DNA from: Stenogyne calaminthoides
Taxonomy: Eukaryota > Streptophyta > Magnoliopsida > Lamiales > Lamiaceae
Assembly (NCBI GenBank): GCA_037126765.1
Contig: JBBCBC010000026.1
Location: 31,171,698 to 31,235,697 of the forward strand
DNA: 64,000 bases
Direction of reading: 5' to 3'
Below, one piece after another: positions 33,996 to 45,560 of this stretch. Both the position numbers and the translations under genes were made by a program. The notes beneath the pieces are model-generated. The model worked only from the letters and a program-made list of their open reading frames with translations. It was not told the DNA's origin and did no database searches. The stretch's first letter is position 1, and the number at the start of each line of letters is the position of its first letter.

Positions 33996-35601
33996 TTAGG
34001 AACCCATAGCTCCACCAGGGTCACCCTCAAATTGGTCACCTGACTTGACGAATCTACCCTTAACGCGTTTTCTTGTATCCGCTCTGGCTTTACGCGATGC
34101 ATATCGTATTTGCTTACCGAACCTACATTCACAAGATACGGAAACTAATTGCATATCAGTTCGACTCCTCTGTTCCACTTTTAGGTGTCATTCCACTATC
34201 TGGATTTTTAACACTGTTGTTTTATACAAATAGTGGAATACTAAAGCGAAATCAGAAGATTTGGTACCAGCAAACTTAAACTCAAATGACAATAATTCGC
34301 AAAATTCGATGAAACAAAGAGCAGATGACATACGTTCGTGTCTTCTTCTTTTCGTTATATCTCATCTTGGCTTTATCTCTTGCTAGTGGATAGCTTGTAG
34401 CTTCAAAATTCGACTCCCACCGTGTTTCATTTGGGAGAAGCAAACCGCAATCTTGATACTCAGTTATACCACTTTCTCCAATGTTACTCATTGACATGCT
34501 TTGTCCATTTCCAAAGCCAAGATTCGGGTTCATAAGCATACAGTTACCACCCGTCTGCATCAAATTAGTCGTCCCACCTAGCTGCGATGCTTGCAAACCA
34601 AAACAATCTTGTTGTACCAATGATGATGCAACCTAAACATAGTCGAAACTCATCAAAATTGTTTCTTTAAAGTGTAAAACAAGAGACGTATATGTGATAA
34701 GAGAATGCACCTCTATTGGACTTTCAATGTGAGTGATGTTCGAATCTGTCATCGTTGTTGAATTGAACATTCCGTTCATTATCCGATCGTTGCTGTGATA
34801 TCTCAACTGATTTTGCGCATTCTCAGAAATTTCAATCAAACTCAAGGGATTGACATCGATTTCAGCAGCACCGCTGCATAAGTTGTTGCCACTCTCTCCA
34901 ATCCCAATATAATGCTCTGCATTTTCGCCGCAACCCTGCCATCAAAATGAAATCATCACAGAGGCATATAATCAAACACTTGGCGAACATAAATTTATAA
35001 CGCATATGATCACCTTTTGTTCTTGAGGTGAAAATGACATGAGATCATTGCTAAATGACTGCGTCAAATCATATTTAGGCGCCGGCAGCGGCGGTGGCGG
35101 AGACGGAACAGACCATTGCTCGAGTTTCAGGCACGCCGGAATCTCATTTACAGACGAAACTCCAAACGCCTCATTTCCGTTAACCGCTGTTAAATTGGTA
35201 ACAGAATTAAGCAATATTTTCGATAACTCCGCGAGGGAGGGATAACCCTCGTAAAATCTCAACACAACTCGGCGGTGGCCCGTCAAGTAGCAGCCATCGT
35301 CGCAGTCATCGCAGAAGCAGCTTTCCTCGTCGAGGCACCGGACCACCGCAGCCCCGGCCCCGCACCTGTCACAGATGAGGGAGCGGAGGTGGCGGCACGA
35401 TATCGGATTGGCGGAGTGCACCATGTTGTCGCACTTGAAGCACAGCGGCGCGACGTCGTATCTGCAGTACACCGCCGCACGCGCCGCCATGCAGCAAGCG
35501 CACACCTGCGAAGCCATTATTATATCCTCTCCGTTTCTCGAATCGAGTGAGAGTAGGTCTTGCGCTGAGACCGTCTCAGACTTATTCTCATCAACTACCA
35601 T
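33996..35601 (-). CDS. CONSTANS-like B-box/CCT transcription factor
   Basis: Exons in gene order: 35601-35014, 34935-34711, 34632-34334, 34122-33996; all introns GT-AG, phases close to 412 residues. B-box 1 (from about residue 33) has CACC-x8-C-RYDVAPLC-x2-CDNMVHSAN...H. B-box 2 follows (CDRCGAGAAVVRC...CDDC) but its distal spacing is atypical. After it comes GYPSLAELSKIL, a block shared with COL9/COL10-type proteins. The CCT domain spans the last intron: ARDKAKMRYNEKKKTRT / FGKQIRYASRKARADTRKR. B-boxes mediate protein contacts; CCT contacts DNA with NF-Y partners. COL9-like members act in light and flowering-time control, an inference here. An in-frame ATG at 35517 (MASQVCACC) is the alternative start and looks more typical. 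A perfect G-box and TATA box lie upstream. Confidence 0.93.
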
Positions 35602-35765
35602 GAAATTAATTAATCAAAATCCTAAGATAATTACAAATAAGTAAAGTAAATTAATTCAACCCAACAACGATTTCCCACTGTGCTTTGAATTGTTATTAGT
35701 GAATTGTAAATAATGATCAATCAACATGCATGAAGTGATTAGAAAATGGAAAGAAGTGTGACGTC

Positions 35766-35773
35766 TTTATATA
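35766..35773 (-). promoter_or_regulatory. TATA box of CONSTANS-like gene
   Basis: TATATAAA on the minus strand, about 165 bp before the first ATG (35601) and about 33 bp on the gene side of the G-box. Confidence 0.7.
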
Positions 35774-35805
35774 GAGGTACGTATCCGTGCAAGGTTTATG
35801 TCAGA

Positions 35806-35817
35806 CGCCACGTGGCG
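35806..35817. promoter_or_regulatory. Palindromic G-box CGCCACGTGGCG
   Basis: A 12-bp perfect palindrome centred on CACGTG, 33 bp upstream of the TATA box. This core is bound by bZIP (HY5, GBF) and bHLH (PIF) factors, consistent with a light-regulated COL gene. Confidence 0.75.
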
Positions 35818-37010
35818 GGACGTTATTGGCTGCTTTTTATTAATTTAATTTTTGGTGATAAATATATGTAGAAAATCCTTGGGCTAAACAACCAAAGCAG
35901 TAGACTCGCTCGAAATTACGGGGTTTGTTAAATGCCACATCAGACGTGGAGTGCGGGAGAGCGTTTCGTGAGATCAAAGCATGCTGATGTGGCAACTTTT
36001 ATCTTTTTATTTTCTTCACTCGTGTAATTTTATTACAAAATTATAATATTGTCAAAAATTATTATATTAATGCCTCAAAATTGAAAAAAATTAGTAGTAA
36101 TAAAATAGAGTACGTAGAGTTTGAGAGTTTTTGAAAATAAATTATTCTGAAAGTTGTTTTAAGTGTTTCAAAACACACCCTAAGGTGTATAAGCTAGTGA
36201 ATGTTTGGGTTGAACTTGATATGAGCAGAGGTCAAAGTTCAAAATTTGGCTCGAGCTCGATTTCTTCTTAAATTTAAAATCGAGTTCGATTGGAAGAAAC
36301 TCGATAACTTGGTTCGATCAGACTGACATAACATTGCTTAGGATTTGTATTTTATGTATAAGATAGTGCACGATTAATATTGTTCGATGTAAAGTAACAA
36401 TATATAATTAATAAATAGTAGTAATATTTAGCAAGAACAACTAATATGCTTAAAAATATACTTGAGTTTAATGTTGTGTTTAATGCATGTATATGCTTAA
36501 AAATATACTTGAGTTTAATGTTGTGTTTAATGCATGTAAGACTTTTACTATTTATAATTAAAATTAATATACTTGTAATACATTAAAAATAGTGTATTTA
36601 TAAGTACTTAGTAATTCAGTGAATTATTTTACCTAAGCTTGACTAAACTCGGGAGAATAAAAGTTTGAGCTCAACAATCCTCCACTTGATTAATTAAATT
36701 TAAGTATTTTTCATTTTTTTTTTCTTCAAATTAAGCACCGCGAACCACTCATAACGTAACTTAATGGTCTTTGTTAAATATTTAGGCCCAAAATTGATTA
36801 AAAATAAAAAAAACGTGATTTCAAATCCCTGAGTTGATTTGATTTTTGATACGTATTCATGATTGTTTTTTTTCATTTCAATACGTATCAATATATACTT
36901 TGACTTTTATCCCATAATAAAAGAAAAGTAGTCCCACAACTTGCTACAAATTCTGAAAAAGTCGACGTATTTATTTAGAATCAATCTACACACAAGGCGT
37001 AATCAACCGC
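35818..37010. other. Intergenic DNA between CONSTANS-like and cyclin genes
   Basis: Upstream sequence of the two divergent genes. It contains further ACGTGG-type and GATGTGGC motifs (35940-36000) and a 47-bp tandem duplication (separate entry). No gene was seen. Confidence 0.4.
36444..36537. repeat. Perfect 47-bp tandem duplication
   Basis: 36444-36490 and 36491-36537 are identical (ATATGCTTAAAAATATACTT ... AATGCATGT). Confidence 0.95.
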
Positions 37011-37018
37011 CACGTGTC
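37009..37018. promoter_or_regulatory. G-box GCCACGTGTC upstream of cyclin
   Basis: CACGTG at 37011-37016, about 90 bp before the cyclin start codon. Confidence 0.5.
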
Positions 37019-37105
37019 ACCCCCTCATTCTCCAATCGTAGATAAGATATAGAAATCCTAGCCATCCTCTCATATTATTCACTCAAACTTGTCTTAACCC
37101 AAAAA

Positions 37106-38713
37106 ATGCAGCCGCCGCCCCACAATGCCAACCGGTGGGGAATTGCAGCTCCGCCGAGCCACTCCGATCCATCAACAACGCCGCGAGTCCTATCAATTCT
37201 GTCGTTCGTGCTCGAAAAGTTGGTCGCGCGGAATGACCGATTGAGCAACGGGAAGAGTTTGAACATGTTTCACGGCGTCCGAGCGCCGGCGATTAGCCTG
37301 GAGAAGTACGTGGAGAGAATATACAAATACACGAGCTGCAGCCCGTCGTGTTTCGTGGTGGCGTTCGTCTATATAGATCGGTTGGTGCATAAATATCCGG
37401 ATTCGCTGCTGGTCTCGCTCAATGTTCATCGATTGTTGCTTACGAGTGTCATGGTTGCTTCCAAAATTCTTGATGATACGTAAGTTTTGTTCATCGATTG
37501 TTGGTTGCTTCCAAAAAAAAATATTGATGTACGAAATTGATTCCAATTTTACGTGAATTGTACCATCTTTGTTTCAAATTCGTCGAAATTGACGAAACAA
37601 CGTCGTTTTTTTGTCATGTGTCTATCATTCAATTTGGAGATTTTTGGTTGAAATGCATGACAAAAAATGACGTCGTTTCATAATTCCGACGATTTTGAGA
37701 TAAAATTTGTACAATTCGTGAAAAAATAAGATCAATTTCGCATATCAAACTTTTTAGGACTTTTTTAAAAAATGTGAAAAATTATGGGACAATTTTGAAT
37801 CCTATCTCGATAGTTGTCATAAACTTCCTATCTTACATATTTTTCTTGCTAGAATATTATAGAAGTGTGCATCATATTCTAATAATTTTATCTGGAGGTA
37901 AAGTTTGCTTATTGATTGCCGGATCTCCACCATGAATTCATGCTTGCACAAAGCCTGTGGTTTGTAATAGGTGCATAAGAAAATGGGTCATTAATATTGT
38001 TTTTTTTTGTTAAAATGTGATTTATATCAGTATTACTATAAAAGAAACAAAAGAAAAATATCTATTTTCATTCAACAAGCTTATTGTGAGAATGTATTAG
38101 TTGGGACGTATATAGTAAATAAGCGAAAAGTTTTTTCTTTAAAATAATATTATGAAATAGTTATATTCTTGTTTTTATTGGAAAATATATTAATTTTATT
38201 AATCATGAATATTTGATAAATAATTTTATACTTTTTGTATGGATGGTTGGACAATTAATTGAATAAGTTTGATCAATAAGATGGATGATCAACATTAGCA
38301 AAAAGTTAGGGTAGAATTAGCTTGAATCTCAATTAAGTGAAGCTTTAAACAAATTTAAGTTATTTTATATTTTTACATATGTTTTACTTGATTTTACATA
38401 CGTGTACAATACTTTTCTATTTTTCTTCTGAAAAGTGAAAATGTTATACAGGCACTACAACAATGCATTTTATGCTAGAGTTGGAGGAGTAAGTAATGAA
38501 GAACTGAATAAACTTGAATTAGAGCTTCTTTTTCTATTAGATTTTGGAGTTTCTGTAAGCCCTCGAATTTTTGAAACCTACTGCCAACATTTGGAGAAGG
38601 AGATGCTCTGCAATGGCGTCGTAGAAATACCACCAACCGCTACGATTTCAGTTGATGATGTCACTGAAATTTATGTAGATGATACTCAAACTCTTTCGCC
38701 ACCCAACTTATAA
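37106..38713 (+). CDS. Cyclin U/P-type (PHO80-like cyclin)
   Basis: Two exons, 37106-37479 and 38452-38713, joined by a GT-AG intron of 972 bp inside a codon (GAT GAT AC|G CAC TAC). The product is 211 residues. It matches the short plant PHO80-like cyclins: FHGVRAPAISLEKYVERI, YTSCSPSCFVVAFVYIDRL, NVHRLLLTSVMVASKILDD, HYNNAFYARVGGVSNEELN and LELELLFLLDFGVSVSP. The amino-terminal 25 residues (MQPPPHNANRW) and acidic tail are variable. Plant cyclin U/P proteins pair with CDKA-type kinases and link nutrient or growth signals to cell-cycle entry. Length and exon structure are normal, no defect seen. Confidence 0.93.
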
Positions 38714-39019
38714 CTTATAAGTTCACTTGGTAATTCATAATAATTAATTTTTCGTTAAAATGTTATATACTTACAGTTAAGCAATTAATATGTGATACTT
38801 CTGATAAATATTAATTTGTTCTTTTAAATGTTTTATTCATTATTATGAAAAATTTGTCTTCATTAAAAATTCTAATTTGTTCATAGTTCATCAAAATACG
38901 CTATGTATGTTTTGTTTTCAAATAAGAGAGGAACGAAGAGAATGCAATTCATCTCCTTGGACAATATTCTAAGGTAAAGTAATTGTTTGCTATGGAAGGG
39001 AGTAATGATCTTTGAGGAG
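38714..39019. other. 3' flank of cyclin gene
   Basis: AT-rich, no further feature seen. Confidence 0.4.
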
Positions 39020-39270
39020 GTCTCATGTGAAATTTGTTCATCGTGGAATTAATTTTATATTTACAGATCTAACCCTTCAATTATTATGATTAATACTTTT
39101 TTGTAATGTAAGTCATATCTTTCAGTTTTACTATTAATACCCCTGATGTAATATAAGTTATAACCTTTAATATTACAAGTAATACACTTTTTGTAATAAT
39201 AAGTTATTACCTTTCAGTTATCACGATTAATACCTCTTAATAATATAAGTTATACCCATTAATTAGTTTG
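39020..39270 (+). repeat. Dispersed repeat with about 44-bp internal tandem units
   Basis: About four degenerate units containing TAATATAAGTTATA...CCTTTCAGTTATCACGATTAATA. It is bracketed by GTCTCATGTGAAATTTGTTC and TTGTGTGAAACTTGTTCA. An inverted relative occurs at 54140-54370. Confidence 0.65.
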
Positions 39271-39355
39271 ATAGATTTCTTGTGTGAAACTTGTTCAACA
39301 TATACTTTGCCACAATGTTTTATAAAAAAATAAGTGTAAATAAATTAAACAATTA

Positions 39356-40019
39356 CAGTAAAACCTCTATAAATTAATAACTTTGGGACCGGAGGATTTT
39401 ATTAATTTATAGAAATATTATTATATCGATAAATTAATAATTTATTAATTTAAAGAAGTTTTAACGTATATGCACAGTTGACCTTCAAAGTTCCAAATTC
39501 TTTGAATAACTTTAAGTATACATGCACAGTTATTGATAAAAATTCATAATGAGATAGTGGCCGATGTAATTCATAATCCGGAAGATGAAGCAGAGGATGA
39601 TTCAATAGCTTTGGAACCGGCCACTCTAAAAGAAGCATTGCAAGCATCAACAACTCTTCATAACTTTTTGTTGCAGTACGAGAAGACAACGTCACAACTA
39701 TTGAGTGCAGTAAGGAGATTTAAAGATGAGATCAACATAGATTTGAAGTTCAAGAAAAAACAAGTTACAGTAGATTCTTATTTTGTCTTAAGAATATTCA
39801 AGTGCATCATATATATGTATATGGATTATTTTTAATAATTATTAATTTATAATTTCGTCGGGACCAATATATATGCACTGGGATCTCAAAAAAATTATTA
39901 TCTTATAATTTTATTGATTGGATCTCAAATTTGTACTGGTCCTAACTTGGGACCGGACAAATTATTAGTTTTAGCAATGTTATTAATTTATCGAGTATTA
40001 ATTTAACGAAGTTTTACTG
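39356..40019 (+). mobile_element. Lemi1/pogo-like (Tc1/mariner) transposon, deleted
   Basis: Terminal inverted repeats start CAGTAAAACCTCTATAAATT (left) and CAGTAAAACTTCGTTAAATT (right, reverse complement). They are flanked exactly by TA at 39354-39355 and 40020-40021. These ends are characteristic of the plant pogo-type Lemi1/Emigrant family. At 664 bp it is far shorter than an autonomous copy and keeps only a transposase tail. Confidence 0.9.
39533..39790 (+). pseudogene. pogo/Lemi1-type transposase carboxyl remnant
   Basis: The open frame contains an acidic stretch (PEDEAEDDSIALEPATLKEA) and then LQASTTLHNFLLQYEKTTSQ and FKKKQVTVDSYF. Plant pogo/tigger-like transposases end with A-L-x-x-L-x-x-L-x-N-F-L-x-Q...KKxxT-x-x-x-Y-F. 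The DDE core and DNA-binding domain are missing. Confidence 0.75.
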
Positions 40020-40345
40020 TAATATAGATACATTTTGTGATGATGTCCTGAAAAGAAAAAGAAAACAACAATACATTTGTGATTGATTTCACACGCCAAC
40101 TCCAAACATATTGGGCTTAGTTGAAATAGAAGGGTAAGCCCAAATTTCCATTATGCACAAGGAAAGATCCACATCTATTTATTTAAGATGATTTTCCAAC
40201 CCAATTCAATCCATACATTAAACGAATTTCATTTTATATAATATAAACTTTTCTAAATTTTTTATAATATAAAATTAATACTACTATTCCTATAAATTAA
40301 TATCAACAACATAATACTATAATATTAATTTTAAATGTAACAATA

Positions 40346-41003
40346 TGTAGTGTACTGATATATATGGAATGTAAACCGTAATATTTTTATGATTTTCTAG
40401 GTAAAAGTATGAAGAACAAGGACAATATGAATAAGATAAGAATGATGATGAGAGAATGATGAGAGAAAGATGAGAGAAGAGAGAGAAAAATGCAAAGAGA
40501 GGTTAAATATTTTTTTTATCAGATAACAAATTCTCAGAACAAACCGCCCCCCTAAATCAGAGAAAGTGGGGACCAAATGGGCTTATCATAATTTTAGGGA
40601 AATAAAGATACTGAAAAACAATTAAATAAAATACTGGGCAGCAGCCCATGAATTTTAATTATTTCTTTATCATTTGTTGGCAAACTTCTTCAGGCCGATT
40701 TCAGACTCCAATCGAGGCTCGATTTAAAACCCTCAGTTCTCAACGAAAAACCCCAGCTCGACGAAAACCCCACCTGAGGCTCAGACGAAAATCCCACCTG
40801 AGACTCAGTAGAAAACCCCACCTCAGGCTCAGACGAAAACCCCTCAGGCGCAATTCCCTTTATTCCCACCTGAGGCTCACATAAAACCTCCTCGATACCA
40901 ATAAATCGATTTTTCCCTTTTATTATCTTCGAAAAACCCTAACACCACCTCTTCCTCCTTAATTGCAACATCATCCGGTGGTGTGAGATTAATGTCCGTG
41001 ATA
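40346..41003 (-). repeat. gypsy 3' LTR
   Basis: Aligns with 47571-48168. It carries extra copies of a roughly 30-bp unit (CCCCACCTGAGGCTCAGACG, 40740-40880) compared with the other LTR, which accounts for much of the length difference. Confidence 0.9.
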
Positions 41004-41279
41004 AAGATTCTTTGGGCGGAGAATCCTTGTCCCCAAGGATAGAGCGTCGGAAAAACAAACAAGAAATCTAAAATCAGATCTTCCAATCAATGAATATCCC
41101 ATTCTTCACGTGCATCCACAAAACACTAACCTCCGGAACTTGTTTCATGGCGCAAGGAGGCGGATCTATGATCTAAGAACGACAAACCACCGAAATGATG
41201 TGGAATGCACCATTCAAGTCCACCGGAGGCAAGGTTGTAGAAGGTATAATTTTTTCACCTAATTTCTTTTTCAACAGAG

Positions 41280-42248
41280 AGACATTAAAAACCGGATGAA
41301 TTCGGGAATTAGGAGGTAGATCTAGTTTGTAGGCTACCCGACCAATTTTCTCAAGACTTGGTATGGACCAAAGTACTTTGAAGAAAAGTTTGAGATTCCT
41401 TCAGAGATGAGGAATTTTGCCTAAAAAGGTTGTAGCTTAAGATAGACAAGGTCACCCACTTCGAAAGTGCGTTCCTACCTATGTCTATCAGCAAACCCTT
41501 GCATCCTATCTTGAGCTTTGATGAGATTATCTCGAATCAAGTCAGAAAACCGTTGACGTTGTTGAACCCAGGCAGTTGCATCTAGATTGGTAGAGTCCAA
41601 ATAGGATCCCATAGTCAGAGAAGGAGGAGGATATCCATACAAAGCTTGAAAGGGTGTTGTTTTCAAGCTTGTATGGTAGTTGGTATTATACCAAAATTCA
41701 CCCGGGTAACCACTTCACCCATTAGCTAGGTGTATCTTGAACCATGTACCTAAGATAGTGTTCTAAGCATTGGTTCAATCTCTCGGTTTGGCCAGATAAT
41801 CGATTGTGGATGATAGTCAACTCATGGCTAGTTTAGTGCCCATGAGATGAAACAATTCTTTCCAAAAAGAACTTGTAAAGATTTTGTCCCTATCAGTTAG
41901 AATACTGATAGGTAGCCCATGCAACTTGTAAATCACATCCAAAAAATACTTAGCCATTGTTTGTGCAGTAAAAGGGTGAGAGAGAGCAATAAAATGTGAA
42001 TATTTGTGAACTTGTCCACAATTACCAAAATAACATCTTTTCCCCAAGACTTAGGGAGCCCTTCTACAAAATCCATTGATATATGAGTCCAAGCTTGAGA
42101 GGAACATGTAAAGGCAGTAGTAGTCCAGGTAAGGACCTTGATCGTGTTTGGCTCTTGCACACACATCACACCCTTGAATCCATTGAATAACATCAACCTT
42201 CATCTTAGGCCAATAGAAAACCCACTTCAACCTCATATAGGTACCTAA
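41280..42248 (-). pseudogene. gypsy integrase, core and carboxyl part
   Basis: Minus-strand blocks: KWVFYWPKMK with CDVCARAKHDQ (second half of the HHCC zinc finger), SMDFVEGLPKSWGKDVILVI VDKF, LTDRDKIFTSSFWKELFHLM and PFQALYGYPPPS with VQQRQRFSDLIRDNL. Frame changes occur between the blocks. Confidence 0.9.
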
Positions 42249-44092
42249 TGTTGGGATTATACTGAAAAGTATGCTTTTTACTTTGTATAATCGAAACTGA
42301 ATTTCCAGACTTATTTACTGAAATAAATTGTTTATCACTGATGCTTTAAATATGATTGAATGTTACATATATTTATTTGCATAACTGTTCAATAATTTCG
42401 TGACGTGTTACATTGTAGTTAATTTAGTGATACCGATCACGTAAGATTAAATTAACAAATTTGTAACTAAAAAGTACGCCATTCACGACCTAGATGGAAA
42501 TGAACAACCCATCACGAAAGGTTGAGGTGTAAGGCTCGATTGGTTTGTCTTGACCAAGAGATTACACTAGTGCATGATGATGCTATTTGAATAGGACCTA
42601 ATGAGGATAAATTCTTCAAATCGAAAAGGAAGAATTAGACCTCATCTTCGTTGTTTCTTAACCTTCGTCCCTTAAATAGGATCACGTGGGATTGGTAACT
42701 ATTGCTTTGACTTATCATGGGTAGCGAATCGTAGAGATTCAATACTTTTTATCTTGGGCAATACTATTGGTCACGCGTGATTGCTAAGATTTAATACTGA
42801 AGAATCGTGTGTAAGACGCTTTTTTTTGATTTGCCCCTCGGGAGGTTCATAAGTTTTATCATACCAAATCTTGCAAGTGGAATTAGTTTCCTGATGGATA
42901 ATAATGTTGAACCATTCCTTGACCAATGACAAAAGATATTAATTAACGGAAAGCTATTTCAAAGGGCTTGAATTAATTAATGGGCTAGATAATCTTAAAC
43001 ACGGAAATAATGACCGGAGCCATATTGATCGTAATACGGGTTAAGATGGATAGTCTGCAATATTAATTATGTAGTGAGATTAATTAATATTTATGGGCTT
43101 GAATTATATTGTGGCTCAATATTAGATATTCAAGATCCATTAGAAGGTCAAATCTTAATTCTCCTAAAGGCCCCTTTCAAAGCCCAACAAATAGTCCATT
43201 AAATCGAAAAGGTGATTAAAATAAAATAAATATTGTTGCTTAATTTTTCCTAATTATTTTAAATTTATGGATAAAAGAGGAGAAATATTTTTTTTTGAAT
43301 TTTTGTTATGGAATGAAGATATGTATTCTTGAATACAAGATTATCTCATTAAATTCAAGAAATCTCCCACTTGGTTATTCATGAGGAAATTTTCAAAAAT
43401 TTTGAATATAATGGGCAAGAAAGATTTTCTTGATTTTTCTTGAAAAAGATATTATGGAAGATATGTATTTCTTGAAATACAAGAATATCTCATAAATTCA
43501 AGAAGATCCAAATCTTGGATTCTTGCACACATTAATTTCAAATTTATCCATAATTGAAGAGGTGGGATTTTTGTGGAATATTTTAATTATGGGAAAAAGA
43601 ATATAAAGATATATTCAAGATTTCTTGGTGACTAAGAAAAGTCTTTTTCCAACATTGTTTTTCTATAAGAATTTCGACCAACTCCTCTCCTATAAATAGG
43701 GATGATTGGTTCATTCCCAAGCACGATTCCATGTGTTGGAAAAATTAGCAAATCCACAAAAAATGTGGTGCAACAAAGTTTATTTTTTCCTTTTGTTAAT
43801 TGTTCGACAAGTATCCTTCCACCGATAGTTGAGCAAGGGCTAAGGAATACTTGGGAAGTCATTTTGGTTAGTCCGTCCGAATCAAGTCATTGCCATCCCG
43901 AGAGAGGCACGCTCAAGTAAACCCCGTAGATTCCGCATTCGTAGGTTTTACGTGGCTTTTTATATGCATGATATGTTGTTGCAATTATTATTTGAATTAA
44001 TATAGGATTAATTCATGCTAGTAATAATTAATGAATTAAATTTGTATTTAAATATTCATCCCGAATAGATCTATGCAACTCATTCCCCAACA
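42249..44092 (+). repeat. Solo LTR of the copia family, nested in the gypsy element
   Basis: 1844 bp bounded by TGTTGGGATTAT and CATTCCCCAACA, flanked by the 5-bp target duplication CCTAA (42244-42248, 44093-44097). It aligns over its full length, in opposite orientation, with the copia 5' LTR at 30014-31890. There is no internal region, so it arose by LTR-LTR recombination after insertion. Confidence 0.93.
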
Positions 44093-44764
44093 CCTAAGAT
44101 GCCAGAATGGCCACCATAAGTAGAATGGTGCATCTCAGAAACAATTAGTTTCCTGAAATCAGGAACATCTCCAATAACAACTCTGCCTTTATACCTCACC
44201 TTAACAATTGTAAACTGAGGATAACTAGAAGAGTCAATTGCCTTAGCAGCAATGACCTTAGTAATGAAATCATCCGATTTATAAGTAGATAAAACCCGAT
44301 CAATCCACTTAGGTACAACAAAGAGTAAAGAAGTGCAAAGAACCTCAAGATTCAATCTTCTAGATAGAGCATCAGCTACATTGTTGTCAGAACCTTTCTT
44401 GTACTGGATATCATAGTCCAAACCCAAAAGCTTGGTGATCCACTTCTGTTGGAGAGGAGTCATGATCTTCTGATCCAATAGGTACCTTAAAGATCGCTGA
44501 TCGGTCTTAATAATGAACTCGCGACCTTGTAGATAATGTGTCCACTTTTGGACACCCATTATGACAACCAAAAATTCCCTTTTCATAGATGGATAGAGCC
44601 CGCTTCGGGACACAAAAACTTACTTTCATGAATGCCAGAGGCTTACCCTCTTGCATCAACACAGCCCAATCCCCTGCTCCACTTGCATCGGTTTCCACAA
44701 CAAAAGGCTTAGTAAAGTTTGTTAGGGCAAGAAAGAATGGGGCGTAAACCATAGCCTTCTTCAA
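44093..44764 (-). pseudogene. gypsy RNase H and integrase zinc-finger start
   Basis: Blocks in order: FVVETDASGAGDWAVLMQEG KPLAF, PSMKREFLVVIMGVQKWTHY LQGREFIIKTDQRSL, LGLDYDIQYKKGSDNNVADA LSR (RNase H), then VSEMHHSTYGGHSGILG (first half of the integrase HHCC finger), where the solo LTR cuts in. One frameshift lies near 44600. Confidence 0.9.
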
Positions 44765-45560
44765 TTCAAAAAAAGTTATATCATCTCCTCAATTCCAATG
44801 AAATCCATCTTTTTTCAACAAGGTGGTGAGTGGTTCCGCTAATAAGGCCATAGCCCTTGATGAATTTTTCTATAAGAGCAACAAACCCAAAAAACCCTTA
44901 GAAAGATGTCTTAACTTTTTTGAGTGTTTTTGAGTTGGCCAATTAACCATGCAAGCAATCTTTTTTCAGGATCTCAGAATCTTGGTTTTGGCCCTATGAG
45001 AAATAATATGGCCTAGATATTCAATTTCAAGTCGGCTTAAAAATTACATTTACTCCTCTTTGCATACAAATGATTAGCCCTTAGGATACCCAAAACAATA
45101 GATAGATGGTGTAAATGCTCTTCCCAAGTGGAGCTATAGACCAAAATATCATCAAAAAACCTTTAACAAATTTCCTTAGAAAATCATTGAAAATTTGATT
45201 AATTAAGGACCTGAAAAATGTAAGCCAGGGCATTTTAAAGCCCAAAAGGCATGACTAAGAACTCATAATGGCCATTATGAGTTCTAAATGATGTTAAAAA
45301 ACTGCTCTTTCTGGTTTCATTAAGATCTGAAATAACCAGATCTTAAGTCAATCTTAAAAAAGAACTCTTGACCTTGTAATTCATCCAACAATTCCTCAAT
45401 TATAGGAATGGGGTAGTTGTGTTTGATTGTAAGATCATTTAAGTATCTATAATCAACACACATCCTCCAATCAATCATTTTTCTTGACCAAAATGACCGG
45501 TGAAGCAAAAAAGGGCTCCCCTGAATATGTCAGATAAGACCGAGTGTAACAACTCTTGCA
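44765..45560 (-). pseudogene. gypsy reverse transcriptase remnant
   Basis: Recognisable block WRMCVDYRYLNDLTIKHNYP, IPIIEELLDELQGQEFFFKI, DLRSGYF (45320-45508). Downstream parts up to 44765 are broken by stops. Confidence 0.88.

Noticed and set aside
35275..35550. 91-codon plus-strand frame
   Set aside because: Antisense shadow of B-box-coding exon 1.
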